Shown one piece after another: positions 20,185 through 28,416 of a DNA stretch of 64,000 bases. Origin of the DNA: an uncultured Oscillospiraceae bacterium (GTDB taxonomy: Bacteria > Bacillota > Clostridia > Oscillospirales > Oscillospiraceae); NCBI GenBank assembly GCA_947628185.1, contig CANQYW010000002.1, positions 1-64,000 of the forward strand, written 5' to 3'. The stretch's first letter is position 1, and every line of letters begins with the position of its first letter. Position numbers and translations under genes: made by a program. The notes beneath the pieces were generated by a model that saw nothing but the letters and a program-made list of their open reading frames with translations, did not search any database and was not told the origin of the DNA.

Positions 20185-21669
20185 ATGCCTGATTTTATAC
20201 ACATTAACCCCTTAGACAACGTGGCCGTGGCGCTCCACCCCATTGCCAAGGGCACGGTCTTCACCGGGGACGGCCTCACCGTGGCCGCCGCCATGGACAT
20301 TCCCCAGGGCCACAAGATGGCCCTGCGCCCCATCGAGGAGGGCGGACAGGTAATAAAATACGGTTTCTCCATCGGCCACACCACCGCCCCCGTGGCCGCC
20401 GGTGAGTGGATACACACCCACAACATGGCAACGAACCTCTCCGGGGAGATAGAATATAGCTACGACCCCCACGTGGTTTTCCCGGAGCCCCTGGCCCCCA
20501 GGACGTTCCAGGGCTACCGCCGGGAGGACGGCCGCGCCGCCACCAGGAACGAGATCTGGGTCATACCCACCGTGGGGTGCGTCAACGACGTGGCGAAGAA
20601 ACTTGTGCGGGACAACCAGGACCTGGTCACCGGCGCCATCGACGGGCTCTACACCTTCACCCACCCCTTCGGCTGCTCCCAGACCGGTCACGACCACGCC
20701 CAGACCAGGAAACTCCTGGCGGCCCTCACCCGCCACCCCAACGCCGGGGCGGTGCTGGTGCTCTCACTGGGGTGCGAGAACCTGACCCACGAGCAGTTCC
20801 TGGCGGAGCTGGGGGACTACGACCCCCGGCGGGTGAAGTTCCTCACCTGTCAGGAGGTCCCGGACGAGTTTGAGGCCGGACGCCGCCTCCTTGAGGAGTG
20901 CGCCCAGTACGCCGGAAGTTTCAGCCGTCAGGAGCTCTCCGCCGCCGAGCTCGTTGTGGGCATGAAGTGCGGCGGCTCGGACGGGCTCTCCGGCATCACG
21001 GCGAACCCCGTCGTGGGGCGTTTCTCCGATATGCTCTGCGCCATGGGCGGCTCAACTGTTCTGACTGAGGTGCCGGAGATGTTCGGCGCCGAGGGTTTCC
21101 TCATGGCCCGGTGCGTGGACGAGACGGTATTTAAAAAGGCCGTCAGCATGATAAACGGCTTTAAGGACTACTTCATCCGCCACAACGAGGTGGTCTACGA
21201 TAACCCCAGCCCCGGCAACAAGCAGGGGGGCATCACCACGCTGGAGGACAAGTCCTGCGGGTGCGTCCAGAAGGGCGGCTCCGCCCCCATTATGGACGTC
21301 ATCGGCTACGGCGAGCCCGTCACCACCCGGGGCCTCAACATGCTCTACGGCCCCGGCAACGATCTCGTCTCCGCCACGGCCCTGACCGCCGCCGGAGCGC
21401 ACCTCATCCTCTTCACCACCGGCCGGGGCACGCCCTTCGGCGCCCCAGCACCGACCATGAAACTTGCCACAAATACGCCCCTTGCCACGAAGAAGTCCGC
21501 ATGGATTGACTTTAACGCCGGCGTCGTGGCGGACGGCCAGCGCACCATAGACGAGGCCGCCGGGGACCTCATGGATCTCGTCCTGGAGGTGGCCTCCGGC
21601 AAGCACACCCGCGCCGAGGAGCGGGGCTTTAGGGAGATCTCCATATTCAAGGACGGCGTGGTCCTCTGA
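20185..21669 (+). CDS. uxaA: Altronate dehydratase
   Basis: Dehydrates D-altronate to 2-keto-3-deoxygluconate. 494 residues, full length: an N-terminal SAF domain (about 1-95, with VAVALHPIAKGTVF and HTHNM), then the UxaA catalytic part with GYRREDGRAATRNEIWVIPTVGCVN, HPFGCSQTGHDHAQT, VVGMKCGGSDGLSGITANP and the Cys-containing LEDKSCGCVQKGG thought to bind iron. The gene starts right after uxaB with GAGGTGAG before the ATG. Second gene of the uxa operon. Confidence 0.95.
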   Translation: MPDFIHINPLDNVAVALHPIAKGTVFTGDGLTVAAAMDIPQGHKMALRPIEEGGQVIKYGFSIGHTTAPVAAGEWIHTHNMATNLSGEIEYSYDPHVVFPEPLAPRTFQGYRREDGRAATRNEIWVIPTVGCVNDVAKKLVRDNQDLVTGAIDGLYTFTHPFGCSQTGHDHAQTRKLLAALTRHPNAGAVLVLSLGCENLTHEQFLAELGDYDPRRVKFLTCQEVPDEFEAGRRLLEECAQYAGSFSRQELSAAELVVGMKCGGSDGLSGITANPVVGRFSDMLCAMGGSTVLTEVPEMFGAEGFLMARCVDETVFKKAVSMINGFKDYFIRHNEVVYDNPSPGNKQGGITTLEDKSCGCVQKGGSAPIMDVIGYGEPVTTRGLNMLYGPGNDLVSATALTAAGAHLILFTTGRGTPFGAPAPTMKLATNTPLATKKSAWIDFNAGVVADGQRTIDEAAGDLMDLVLEVASGKHTRAEERGFREISIFKDGVVL

Positions 21670-21695
21670 CCTATAGAGCGAGGCTTTAGCTTAAA

Positions 21696-23096
21696 ATGGC
21701 ACTCCACATATCAAAAAATGACGAGGCGTTCAGGGAGTATGCCCTGGGCGCCTCGCCCATGCCTATGATATTCAAGGTCTGTATGCCGCTGGCCATATAC
21801 CAGGCGCTGCAGGCCGTTTTTCGGATAGCCGACGCGCTGCTGGCGGCCCACATAAGCTCCAGCGCCGTCTCGGCCATCTCGGCCCTGGCGCAGATAACGC
21901 TGATGATCAACGCCATCGGCACGGGCCTCGCCGCCGGAGGCAGCATAAAGATATCCGAGGCCTACGGCAAAGGCGACTACGAGCTTGTGCGGCGGCGGGT
22001 GGCGACGCTCTACGTCCTGGCGGTGGTGATGAGCCTCCTCGTGGCGGTGACTCTGGTGCCCTTCGCCGTGCCCTTCCTGCGGCTCCTCCGGACGCCGGAG
22101 GATCTGATTGCCGCCGGGGCCGGGTACTTCAGGATCGAGATAATGAGCTTAGTGGTGAGCTTTCTCGGAAACGTCTACATCGCCATTGAGCGCAGCCGCG
22201 GCCACAGCCGCCGGATAATGGCCCTCAACATGGCGGTGCTGGTGGTGAAACTCACCCTCTCCGTCCTCTTTGTCTACGCCCTCCATGGGGACGTGGTGAC
22301 CATAGCCCTCGCCACGCTCATCTCCCAGTGCGTCATTCTGGCCTACGCTCTCTGGCGTATGCCGAAGGACGAGGGGGCATTCCGGTTCTCATTAAAGTCC
22401 GTGAGTTTCCGGGGCGGGACGGTGCTGCCCATCCTCAACGTCTCCTACCCCATAACCTTCGAGAAGGGCCTCTTCAACGCCGGGAAGGTCGTTGTGAACT
22501 CCATGGCCAAGGACTACGGCTCCCTGACCGTGGGGGCGCTGGGCATCTCCAACAACATCGGCGGCCTCACCACCAACTGGCAAGGGGGCCTCACCGACGG
22601 CGCCACCGCCCTCATAAGTCAGAACCGGGGCGCGGGGAAGTACCGGCGCACCAGGGACATATACTTAAACCTCCTGCTCCTTGAGACGGCCATCGGCCTT
22701 GCGGGCCTCGCCATCGTCTTCTTCGCCCTGCCGTGGCTGGCGGACGTCTTCGCCCGGTCGGAGAGCAGCTATGACGCCTCCTTCCGGGACATGATAATCT
22801 CCATCCACCGCTGGGAGATGTTCGGCTACATAGCCCTGGGCGTGAACTCCGCCACCGACGCCCTCCTCTTGGGGTACGGCTACTCAAAGCGCACGATGGT
22901 GCTCAACGTCCTCCGGGTCTTCGCCTACAGGATACCAGTCCTCTGGTTCTTCCAGCGTTTCACCTCCCTTGGTGTGGAGGCCGTGGGCGTCACCATGTCC
23001 GTTAGCAACTTCCTCGTGGCGATAACCTCCCTCCTCTTCGCCCTCCCGGTCCTGCGTGAGATACGAAGGCTCCAGGATAGCGAGGAGAAACCATAA
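21696..23096 (+). CDS. MATE family efflux transporter
   Basis: 466 residues with about twelve transmembrane segments in two repeats; starts with a short hydrophilic stretch and then MIFKVCMPLAIYQALQAVFRIADALLAAHISS, typical of MATE N termini. It follows uxaA after 26 bases without a terminator, so it is probably the third gene of the uxa operon. The substrate is unknown; the position suggests export of an intermediate or of a toxic co-metabolite of pectin degradation, but that is inference. It is clearly distinct from the MATE protein at 4153-5667. Confidence 0.87.
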   Translation: MALHISKNDEAFREYALGASPMPMIFKVCMPLAIYQALQAVFRIADALLAAHISSSAVSAISALAQITLMINAIGTGLAAGGSIKISEAYGKGDYELVRRRVATLYVLAVVMSLLVAVTLVPFAVPFLRLLRTPEDLIAAGAGYFRIEIMSLVVSFLGNVYIAIERSRGHSRRIMALNMAVLVVKLTLSVLFVYALHGDVVTIALATLISQCVILAYALWRMPKDEGAFRFSLKSVSFRGGTVLPILNVSYPITFEKGLFNAGKVVVNSMAKDYGSLTVGALGISNNIGGLTTNWQGGLTDGATALISQNRGAGKYRRTRDIYLNLLLLETAIGLAGLAIVFFALPWLADVFARSESSYDASFRDMIISIHRWEMFGYIALGVNSATDALLLGYGYSKRTMVLNVLRVFAYRIPVLWFFQRFTSLGVEAVGVTMSVSNFLVAITSLLFALPVLREIRRLQDSEEKP

Positions 23097-23114
23097 AAAT
23101 ATATCCCGCGATGA

Positions 23115-23705
23115 TCACTTAAACCAGAATAATCCCTCGTTGGACGCCTGTATTTTTGCGCCGTTCGGGACCTGTCTCATGATTTGAATTACATCCATGT
23201 AATCAGGCGAGGGAGAAATAAGGCCCATGAATGACAGAACAATGCAGATCGTCAGCAGCCATTTCAATTTTAGAGGACACATCAGAAAAACGCAAAGCGG
23301 GATGATCCCCAGCAGGACAGGAGCCAGGGACATAATAATATACCGGCGTTTGCTGATCGGAAAAGCGGAGAACGCATAAGCCGCGACTTTCTTTATTGAG
23401 ATTCCCACGTAAACAGTCGCCTCTTTCGGGTAGCAAACCGCGTGAAGAAATTCATGGACGGGCATCAGTAAAAAACCGATAAGAAACCCTATCGGCATAA
23501 AGCGCAGGTCGAAGATAAACTCCGTACTTGCGCTTTTTTTGATGAAAACAGCGATAAAACACAGGAGCATTGGGACGATCCCATATGGCACAGACGCGCT
23601 CAAGAGATCATCCGGCCTCTCTATCTTCACCGCGCCCTCGGTAAGCGGAATTTCGGGAAATTCTTTTCCCCAAGGCTGGTTCCCCTCCCATATTATTCTT
23701 GGCAT
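23115..23705 (-). CDS. DUF3267-like membrane protein with HEXXH-type motif
   Basis: 196 residues, about four transmembrane helices. The segment FLLMPVHEFLHAVCYP contains HEFLH, the metal-binding pattern of DUF3267/M50-like intramembrane metallopeptidases, at the end of the second helix; a second conserved element is not obvious, so activity is unproven. It begins with MPRIIWEGNQPWGKEFPEIPLTEGAVKIERPDD, a soluble N terminus. A GGGAAGAG site precedes the ATG. The base composition is clearly lower in GC than the uxa operon it faces, as in the three genes that follow upstream. Confidence 0.7.
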   Translation of the reverse strand: MPRIIWEGNQPWGKEFPEIPLTEGAVKIERPDDLLSASVPYGIVPMLLCFIAVFIKKSASTEFIFDLRFMPIGFLIGFLLMPVHEFLHAVCYPKEATVYVGISIKKVAAYAFSAFPISKRRYIIMSLAPVLLGIIPLCVFLMCPLKLKWLLTICIVLSFMGLISPSPDYMDVIQIMRQVPNGAKIQASNEGLFWFK

Positions 23706-23802
23706 ATTGGTCTCTTCCCTCGATATTCAGTCTTCAACCTCGCCCGACAGGTAAAGTGCAGGACGGGTTTTTCTGTTTTGCAACTACACCGGGGATGGCC
23801 CT

Positions 23803-24615
23803 TTAGTTCTTGAAGGGTCTTTTCCATGCAATCAACCCGCATATTATTATCGCAATAACCGCTCCTGTAGTCCAGTAATTATTGAAAAAGATAAGTGAAG
23901 GAGCCTCATTGATAATGATACCTCCAATACCCATATTGTAAAGAACGCCAGCGACTGAAACCATAGCGTTATGGGTAACGTGTAATGCAATCGGTATCAG
24001 TAGATTTTTTGACTTGAGAAACGTCACGCCGTACAAAAGGCCGTTAATTGTAGCTGCAAGCGCGTTATATGGACTATGTATATGAAACAATCCAAAAAGC
24101 AGTGAAATACTTATAAGTGATAATACCTTTCCTTTGATGCTCTCGTAAGGCGTCAAACCAAAGTAGCGAAAAATAAGTTCTTCAAGAACTGGGGCAATAA
24201 AGACACTTGACAACGAAAGGACAAGTAATTCTGGGATTGTTTCCACATCTATCGCAGCAACAATTTCATTGTCGTTCATTATATATAACTCGCAAAGAAA
24301 TCTCTGCTCAAGAATGAAAAAAGCAGCAAAAAATATAGTTGAATAAACCAGAGTGCTTGCCGAAAGTTTCTTGATTTTATATTCGTCAAACGCCGAAAAG
24401 CATTTAGAATAAATCTTTTTCCCGATAAAAAAAGTAATAACGATGACTGCAATATATAAAATTATCTCAATAAGATAGTGATACCATCGCACATCCTGCT
24501 CAGGGACTGCCATTCCAATCAAAATGGTGAATAGGATGGAGTACAAGGCCACAAGAACAGGTAAAAAAACTTTCATCACATTTCTTCGTTTCTTCACAGT
24601 GATACCACGCCCCAT
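23803..24615 (-). CDS. CPBP family intramembrane metalloprotease
   Basis: 270 residues, about seven to eight hydrophobic segments. All three CPBP (Rce1/CAAX protease-like) motifs are visible: EELIFR (Glu145-Glu146, Arg150), LFGLFHIH (F174, H178) and HVTHN (H212, N216). An ATG 13 codons further in (MKVFLPVLVALY...) is an alternative start. Such proteins often serve in bacteriocin self-immunity or in processing prenylated or peptide substrates; nothing nearby indicates a bacteriocin. The gene is AT-rich compared with the chromosome around it, with AAA/AAT-rich codon use, and likely acquired. Confidence 0.85.
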   Translation of the reverse strand: MGRGITVKKRRNVMKVFLPVLVALYSILFTILIGMAVPEQDVRWYHYLIEIILYIAVIVITFFIGKKIYSKCFSAFDEYKIKKLSASTLVYSTIFFAAFFILEQRFLCELYIMNDNEIVAAIDVETIPELLVLSLSSVFIAPVLEELIFRYFGLTPYESIKGKVLSLISISLLFGLFHIHSPYNALAATINGLLYGVTFLKSKNLLIPIALHVTHNAMVSVAGVLYNMGIGGIIINEAPSLIFFNNYWTTGAVIAIIICGLIAWKRPFKN

Positions 24616-24647
24616 TTCAGCTAATCTTTACTCTTAACACATGTAGT

Positions 24648-24685
24648 ATTATACCATCCAAATGTGAAGAAATCTACTGCTCGTA
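24648..24685. repeat. 38-bp direct repeat, copy A
   Basis: Matches the copy at 25479-25516 at 33 of 38 positions; four of the five differences are transitions. Read on the minus strand it ends with TATAAT 40-odd bases before the CPBP start, so it may include that gene's promoter. Confidence 0.7.
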
Positions 24686-24724
24686 ATCAGTTTTGACGTG
24701 TAGTGCAGCAAACGCAGAAATATG

Positions 24725-25423
24725 TCAAACCGAAAACACAAATGCTTTTATCAACTTTCTGCTGTTTTCATCGGTCTCATAGGAAAACTCAGGATGCCAT
24801 TGGACTCCCATAATAAACTTATGGGAAGGCAAATATATACCTTCAATCAAGCCATCTTCAGAAGTGGCCATCACTTTAAAATCGGGTGACAACTTTTTGA
24901 TTGCCTGGTGGTGATAGCTGTTTACTCCCATTTGTTCTTTACCCAAAATATCATGGAGGGGCGTGTCCTTTTGTATCGTGACTTGATGAGCTGCCCTGTT
25001 ATACGGCGGTCTCATGTGATGGTCGATGATGCTGCTATGCTCGATCGCCAAATCTTGATACAAAGTCCCTCCATAGCAGGCGTTCATAAACTGAATTCCA
25101 CGGCAGATACCCAAAACAGATTTATCTAACTCCACGGCATTATTTAAGATATACCGCTCCATTTCATCCCGTAATTCGCAACTTGGGCCGCACCACGGTT
25201 TCCTCTCGGCATTATAAACAGCCGGGGACACATCATGTCCGCCGGTCAGCAGGAATCCCCCGCATATCTCAAGGAAATACTCTAATTCCTCTGTCTTAGA
25301 TGTCAGAGGGAGCATCAAGGGTATCGCATTTTCCGCCTCTAAAATTTTCATGTATCCCGGCAACATCCAGTAGCTCTCTTTTTCATCGTCATAAAGCGGT
25401 ATGACGCCAATTATTTTTCTCAT
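24725..25423 (-). CDS. Gamma-glutamyl-gamma-aminobutyrate hydrolase family (peptidase C26)
   Basis: Class I glutamine amidotransferase-like hydrolase, 232 residues. The nucleophile elbow LGICRGIQFMNACYGGTLYQDL carries the catalytic Cys, and GVQWHPEFSYE the His-x-Glu pair; GGFLLTGGHDVSPAVYN is the oxyanion region. The family includes PuuD, which cleaves gamma-glutamyl-GABA in putrescine use, but no putrescine genes are nearby so the substrate is unsettled. The ATG at 25423 follows GTGGGAGG closely. It is AT-rich, and lies between two copies of a 38-bp repeat, as though carried as a cassette. Confidence 0.85.
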   Translation of the reverse strand: MRKIIGVIPLYDDEKESYWMLPGYMKILEAENAIPLMLPLTSKTEELEYFLEICGGFLLTGGHDVSPAVYNAERKPWCGPSCELRDEMERYILNNAVELDKSVLGICRGIQFMNACYGGTLYQDLAIEHSSIIDHHMRPPYNRAAHQVTIQKDTPLHDILGKEQMGVNSYHHQAIKKLSPDFKVMATSEDGLIEGIYLPSHKFIMGVQWHPEFSYETDENSRKLIKAFVFSV

Positions 25424-25478
25424 TATCCTCCCACCTCGCAAGTCCGAGTTTACGTTCCACGCCGCTGTTCGCTCTCAC

Positions 25479-25516
25479 ATTATACCACCCAAATGTGAGG
25501 AAATCTACCGCCCGTT
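25479..25516. repeat. 38-bp direct repeat, copy B
   Basis: Partner of 24648-24685. It touches the stop codon of the GNAT gene (25515) and on the minus strand supplies a TATAAT about 55 bases before the C26 hydrolase start. Confidence 0.7.
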
Positions 25517-26018
25517 AAGAGCGTTTTGATATCGTCATGTTACATCTGCTCCACAGCTCGTCTTTATATGAAAATACGTCTTTTTCGACACATCTCTCGG
25601 TAAAGCCTATCCTCTCGTAGCAGCGTTTTGCTGCCGCGTTTTCATTGAAAACATTCAGCTGCACCGATTCGGCTCCTGTTATTTCAAACGCATACAGTAG
25701 AGCAAGCTGTATCATTTCCCTGCCGTAGCCTTTCCCGCGCAGTTTATTGTCCACGATCACAGATGCCAAAAAGCCCTCGCTGCTCTCCGTATTCAAAGAA
25801 TATCTAAAAAATCCGATCGTGTTACCGGGGTCGTCTGTCGCCGCAAAGGCGCAGGCCATCCACCGTTCCATAGTAATTTCCAAAAAGTTATGAAATGCTT
25901 GCTCCTTGACTGGATATGGGAAATTATTCGCGCACCACAGTGCATGATCTCTCTCGTTGTCTATCCACCCGGCTAAATATTTAAAATCCTTGCTCGGTAT
26001 GTAAGGTCTCAGTCTCAT
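25515..26018 (-). CDS. GNAT family N-acetyltransferase
   Basis: 167 residues with the GNAT fold: the acetyl-CoA loop is LRGKGYGREMIQLAL (about 92-106), preceded by the beta-4 strand LASVIVDN and followed by SVQLNVFNENAAAKRCYERIGF, the usual motif B region. It begins MRLRPYIPSKDFKYLAGWID. The substrate is unknown; the layout resembles RimJ/RimL-like acetyltransferases. It is the first (most upstream) gene of an AT-rich four-gene block. No convincing promoter was found. Confidence 0.85.
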   Translation of the reverse strand: MRLRPYIPSKDFKYLAGWIDNERDHALWCANNFPYPVKEQAFHNFLEITMERWMACAFAATDDPGNTIGFFRYSLNTESSEGFLASVIVDNKLRGKGYGREMIQLALLYAFEITGAESVQLNVFNENAAAKRCYERIGFTERCVEKDVFSYKDELWSRCNMTISKRS

Positions 26019-26156
26019 ATAGCTATTTCTCCAAATCCCGATTAATTTTTGTCACGCTCCGAAACACTTTGGCTATAATAAGCACCAAGTATCTTTTGTT
26101 TAGTTGTTTTTTCCGGCGGCATGTACGCCGAAAAATACACCGCTTGCGTGACAGCA

Positions 26157-26200
26157 GGGAGGCCCGGTGTGAATTTCGCAAAATTCACGCCGGACCTCCC
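26157..26200 (-). terminator. Long hairpin after the surface operon
   Basis: A stem of 20 positions (26157-26176 with 26181-26200) with one mismatch, one G-U pair and a four-base loop. It lies downstream of cpsD after a smaller hairpin. No uridine run follows directly, but TTTTT occurs about 25 bases on. Confidence 0.6.
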
Positions 26201-26212
26201 GCACGTACCCCA

Positions 26213-26244
26213 TTGGCTGGAAAGGACCATGCCTTTTCAGCCAA
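26213..26244 (-). terminator. Hairpin immediately after cpsD
   Basis: TTGGCTGGAAAGG (26213-26225) pairs with CCTTTTCAGCCAA (26232-26244) with a single G-T position, starting two bases beyond the cpsD stop. First of two tandem hairpins closing the operon. Confidence 0.6.
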
Positions 26245-26245
26245 A

Positions 26246-26962
26246 TCAATAATATCTCTCGTACTTCTTCCCATAGTACTTGCCGTAATACTTCCCGTAC
26301 CGGCCGTAATAGCCGCCGTAGTACTTGCCGCCACGGCGGGGATCCACCTTGTTGAGGATGACGCCAAGTATCGGGCACTTGGTGTTCTCAAGTTTGTGGA
26401 GGACGTCCTGGGCCGCCCGGTAGCTTATCTCGTTGGCGGATATGACGACGCACACGCCGTCACAGTACTGGGCGACGACGGCGGCGTCAACCACGAGCCC
26501 CAGAGGCGGGCAGTCGATAATGACGTAGTCAAAACTCTCCCGAGCCGCCTTTATGAGCTCCACCATGCGGCGGTTGCTCAGGAGCTCCGAGGGGTTGGGG
26601 GGAACGACAAGGGAGAATATCACCGCCATGCCCTTAATGTTCGTCTGGCAGGTGGCGTCCTCCGCCTTGCACTGTCCGGATAGATAGTGGGAGAGCCCAT
26701 ACTGTATCTTGCCGGAGGTTATCTTCTTCCTAAGGACGGACTTCCGGAGGTCCGCGTCTATGAGGAGGACCCGTTTCTTCTGGTCCGCAAAGGAGCGGCA
26801 CAGATTGAGGACCGTGGTACTCTTGCCCTCGCTGGCGATGGCGCTGGTGATGCAGATCACCCGCTTGTCAGCCCCGCAGAACTGTATATTCGTCCTAAGG
26901 AGTTTCATCTCCTCATTAATCTCGTAGGGCAGCTCCGGCTGCTCCAGCTCCACGTACTCCAA
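26246..26962 (-). CDS. CpsD/CapB-type bacterial tyrosine kinase
   Basis: Cytoplasmic BY-kinase that with a Wzz-like activator controls polysaccharide chain length and export. 238 residues. Walker A ASEGKSTT, Walker A' VLLIDADLRK, Walker B YVIIDCPPLG. The C-terminal ~27 residues are a Gly/Arg/Lys/Tyr tail with about ten tyrosines, the autophosphorylation cluster. The start is TTG at 26962, supported by AGGAGA eight bases upstream; the first ATG lies 18 codons inside and has no ribosome site. Last gene of the surface operon, 24 bases after cpsB. Its transmembrane activator is the Wzz-like protein at 30259-31020. Confidence 0.92.
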   Translation of the reverse strand: MEYVELEQPELPYEINEEMKLLRTNIQFCGADKRVICITSAIASEGKSTTVLNLCRSFADQKKRVLLIDADLRKSVLRKKITSGKIQYGLSHYLSGQCKAEDATCQTNIKGMAVIFSLVVPPNPSELLSNRRMVELIKAARESFDYVIIDCPPLGLVVDAAVVAQYCDGVCVVISANEISYRAAQDVLHKLENTKCPILGVILNKVDPRRGGKYYGGYYGRYGKYYGKYYGKKYERYY

Positions 26963-26986
26963 GTGTCAGCTCTCCTTTGTAAATAA

Positions 26987-27715
26987 TTATTTTGCCTTGT
27001 CTATTGAGAGTATTTCCAATGGGTTTGCCCACATTACCTCCGCGGCGTAGGACTCGCCCATCTTGCGTTCGATTTTTTTGCGGCAGGTGAGAAGTTCCTG
27101 GGGACGGAACTCCATGCCGTGGGCGTCAGAACCCACAACGTCAACATACCCAAGCCGCATGAGTTTATATGTGAATTTCTTCTGGGGCGCGCCCTCGCGT
27201 CCCAAAACGCTCCCGGCGTTTATCTGTATCCGGGCGCCGAGATCTTTGAGCTCCCCCACGTATCCGGGGTCCGCCGCCACAGAGGGGTACCTCTCCACAT
27301 GCGCCACCAGGGGCTCGTAGCCCGCCGATATGACGGCCTTTAAGAGGTCCTTTATCTTCTCCAGGGAGTACCTTGAGGAGAACTCCGTGAGGATAGTGTT
27401 GCCCGCGCCCATCTTGAGGAGGTTTCCCGACTCCATCAGGCGCAGAAAATGCTGATCCACGAAATACTCGCGGCTCAGATATAAACTGATCGGCAGGTCG
27501 TTTGCCTCGATATACTCCTTCGTGCGCTCGTACTGCCGCGTGACTGCCTCGTCCGAGGACTCAAACATCCCGTGCCTGAGATGCGGCGTAGCGCAGACGA
27601 CCCTTATCCCCTGCTCCACATCGGCCGCCAGCAGTCTCTCGGTGTCGTCGAAGTGCTCGGCCCCGTCATCTACGTACGGTAGGATGTGGCAGTGGATGTC
27701 CGCAAGCTCCGTCAT
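26987..27715 (-). CDS. CpsB/CapC-type PHP-fold tyrosine phosphatase
   Basis: Manganese-dependent phosphatase that dephosphorylates the CpsD tyrosine cluster. 242 residues from the ATG at 27715 (MTELADIHCHILPYVDDGAEHFDDT), with TTGGAGAG just upstream. The DIHCHILPYVDDG motif gives the first metal ligands; ATPHLRHG, EFSSRYSLEK, VAHVERYP and GSDAHGMEFRP supply the rest of the PHP centre. It follows the SPKTG surface-protein gene after a hairpin, and precedes cpsD. Confidence 0.92.
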   Translation of the reverse strand: MTELADIHCHILPYVDDGAEHFDDTERLLAADVEQGIRVVCATPHLRHGMFESSDEAVTRQYERTKEYIEANDLPISLYLSREYFVDQHFLRLMESGNLLKMGAGNTILTEFSSRYSLEKIKDLLKAVISAGYEPLVAHVERYPSVAADPGYVGELKDLGARIQINAGSVLGREGAPQKKFTYKLMRLGYVDVVGSDAHGMEFRPQELLTCRKKIERKMGESYAAEVMWANPLEILSIDKAK

Positions 27716-27769
27716 CGTTCTCTCCAATCATGGGATATTGTGTTGAATTTAGTAATGGAGAACTCCGCC

Positions 27770-27797
27770 AAAGGAACCCGCTGACGCGGGTCCCTTT
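27770..27797 (-). terminator. Intra-operon hairpin after the SPKTG gene
   Basis: AAAGGAACCCGC (27770-27781) pairs with GCGGGTCCCTTT (27786-27797), one mismatch, four-base loop. No T-run follows on the minus strand. It probably attenuates or stabilises the upstream message relative to cpsB-cpsD. Confidence 0.55.
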
Positions 27798-27815
27798 GAC
27801 GTAGGGAGACGCGCA

Positions 27816-28352
27816 TTACGCCTTCTTTTTGTACACTGTGAGAGCGACAGCACCAGCCATCATCATCACAGCGGCGGCGACGAGAACCATGTTCCCTTCG
27901 CCGGTCTTGGGGGACTCGTCACTGGTAGCAGGTACTACTACTATGGCGACAGGAGAGAGGCTGGTGAACTTACCGACGACGGTGTTACCAGTGCCCTCGC
28001 CAACGACCTCCCACTTGCTTCCATCATAGTGGAACACGTAGAGCTTATCCTTGGGGCCCGCCTCCTTGACGGTGAAGGTGACCTCGAGGGTGCCGCCCTC
28101 AGGGATCTCAGCCGTGAGCTCCCACTGGCCAACGATGACCTCGTTGCCCTTCGTCACGCCCAGGTCCTTAGCAGCCTCCTCATCGGTAAGCTTGACGCTG
28201 GGGGCGGAGACGGTGACCGTCACCTGCTCGCCGCCGACAGTACCGGCGGAGGGAGCATCGACGGTGTACGTCTTGCTGCCAGCCGCGAAAGCGCTGACGC
28301 TCAGGCAGAGTACCAGACCAATGACTACTGCGACTCTTAAGAGTTTCTTCAT
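27816..28352 (-). CDS. Secreted surface protein with SPKTG sortase signal
   Basis: 178 residues: signal peptide 1-~23 (LLRVAVVIGLVLCLSVSAFA), a beta-rich mature domain of about 120 residues with no match that I recognise (KLTDEEAAKDLGVTKG, GGTLEVTFTVKEAGPKDKLYVFHYDGSKWEVVGEG), then SPKTG at 147-151, a hydrophobic helix and a YKKKA tail. That is a complete cell-wall sorting signal. A strong AAAGGAGGTG site precedes the ATG. It sits three genes from a class B sortase in the same operon, whose natural substrate it probably is. Confidence 0.85.
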   Translation of the reverse strand: MKKLLRVAVVIGLVLCLSVSAFAAGSKTYTVDAPSAGTVGGEQVTVTVSAPSVKLTDEEAAKDLGVTKGNEVIVGQWELTAEIPEGGTLEVTFTVKEAGPKDKLYVFHYDGSKWEVVGEGTGNTVVGKFTSLSPVAIVVVPATSDESPKTGEGNMVLVAAAVMMMAGAVALTVYKKKA

Positions 28353-28416
28353 TTACGTTGCACCTCCTTTCCTTTATAACTTATTTAACAGCGATCGCGC
28401 ACTGCTAAATACTGTG

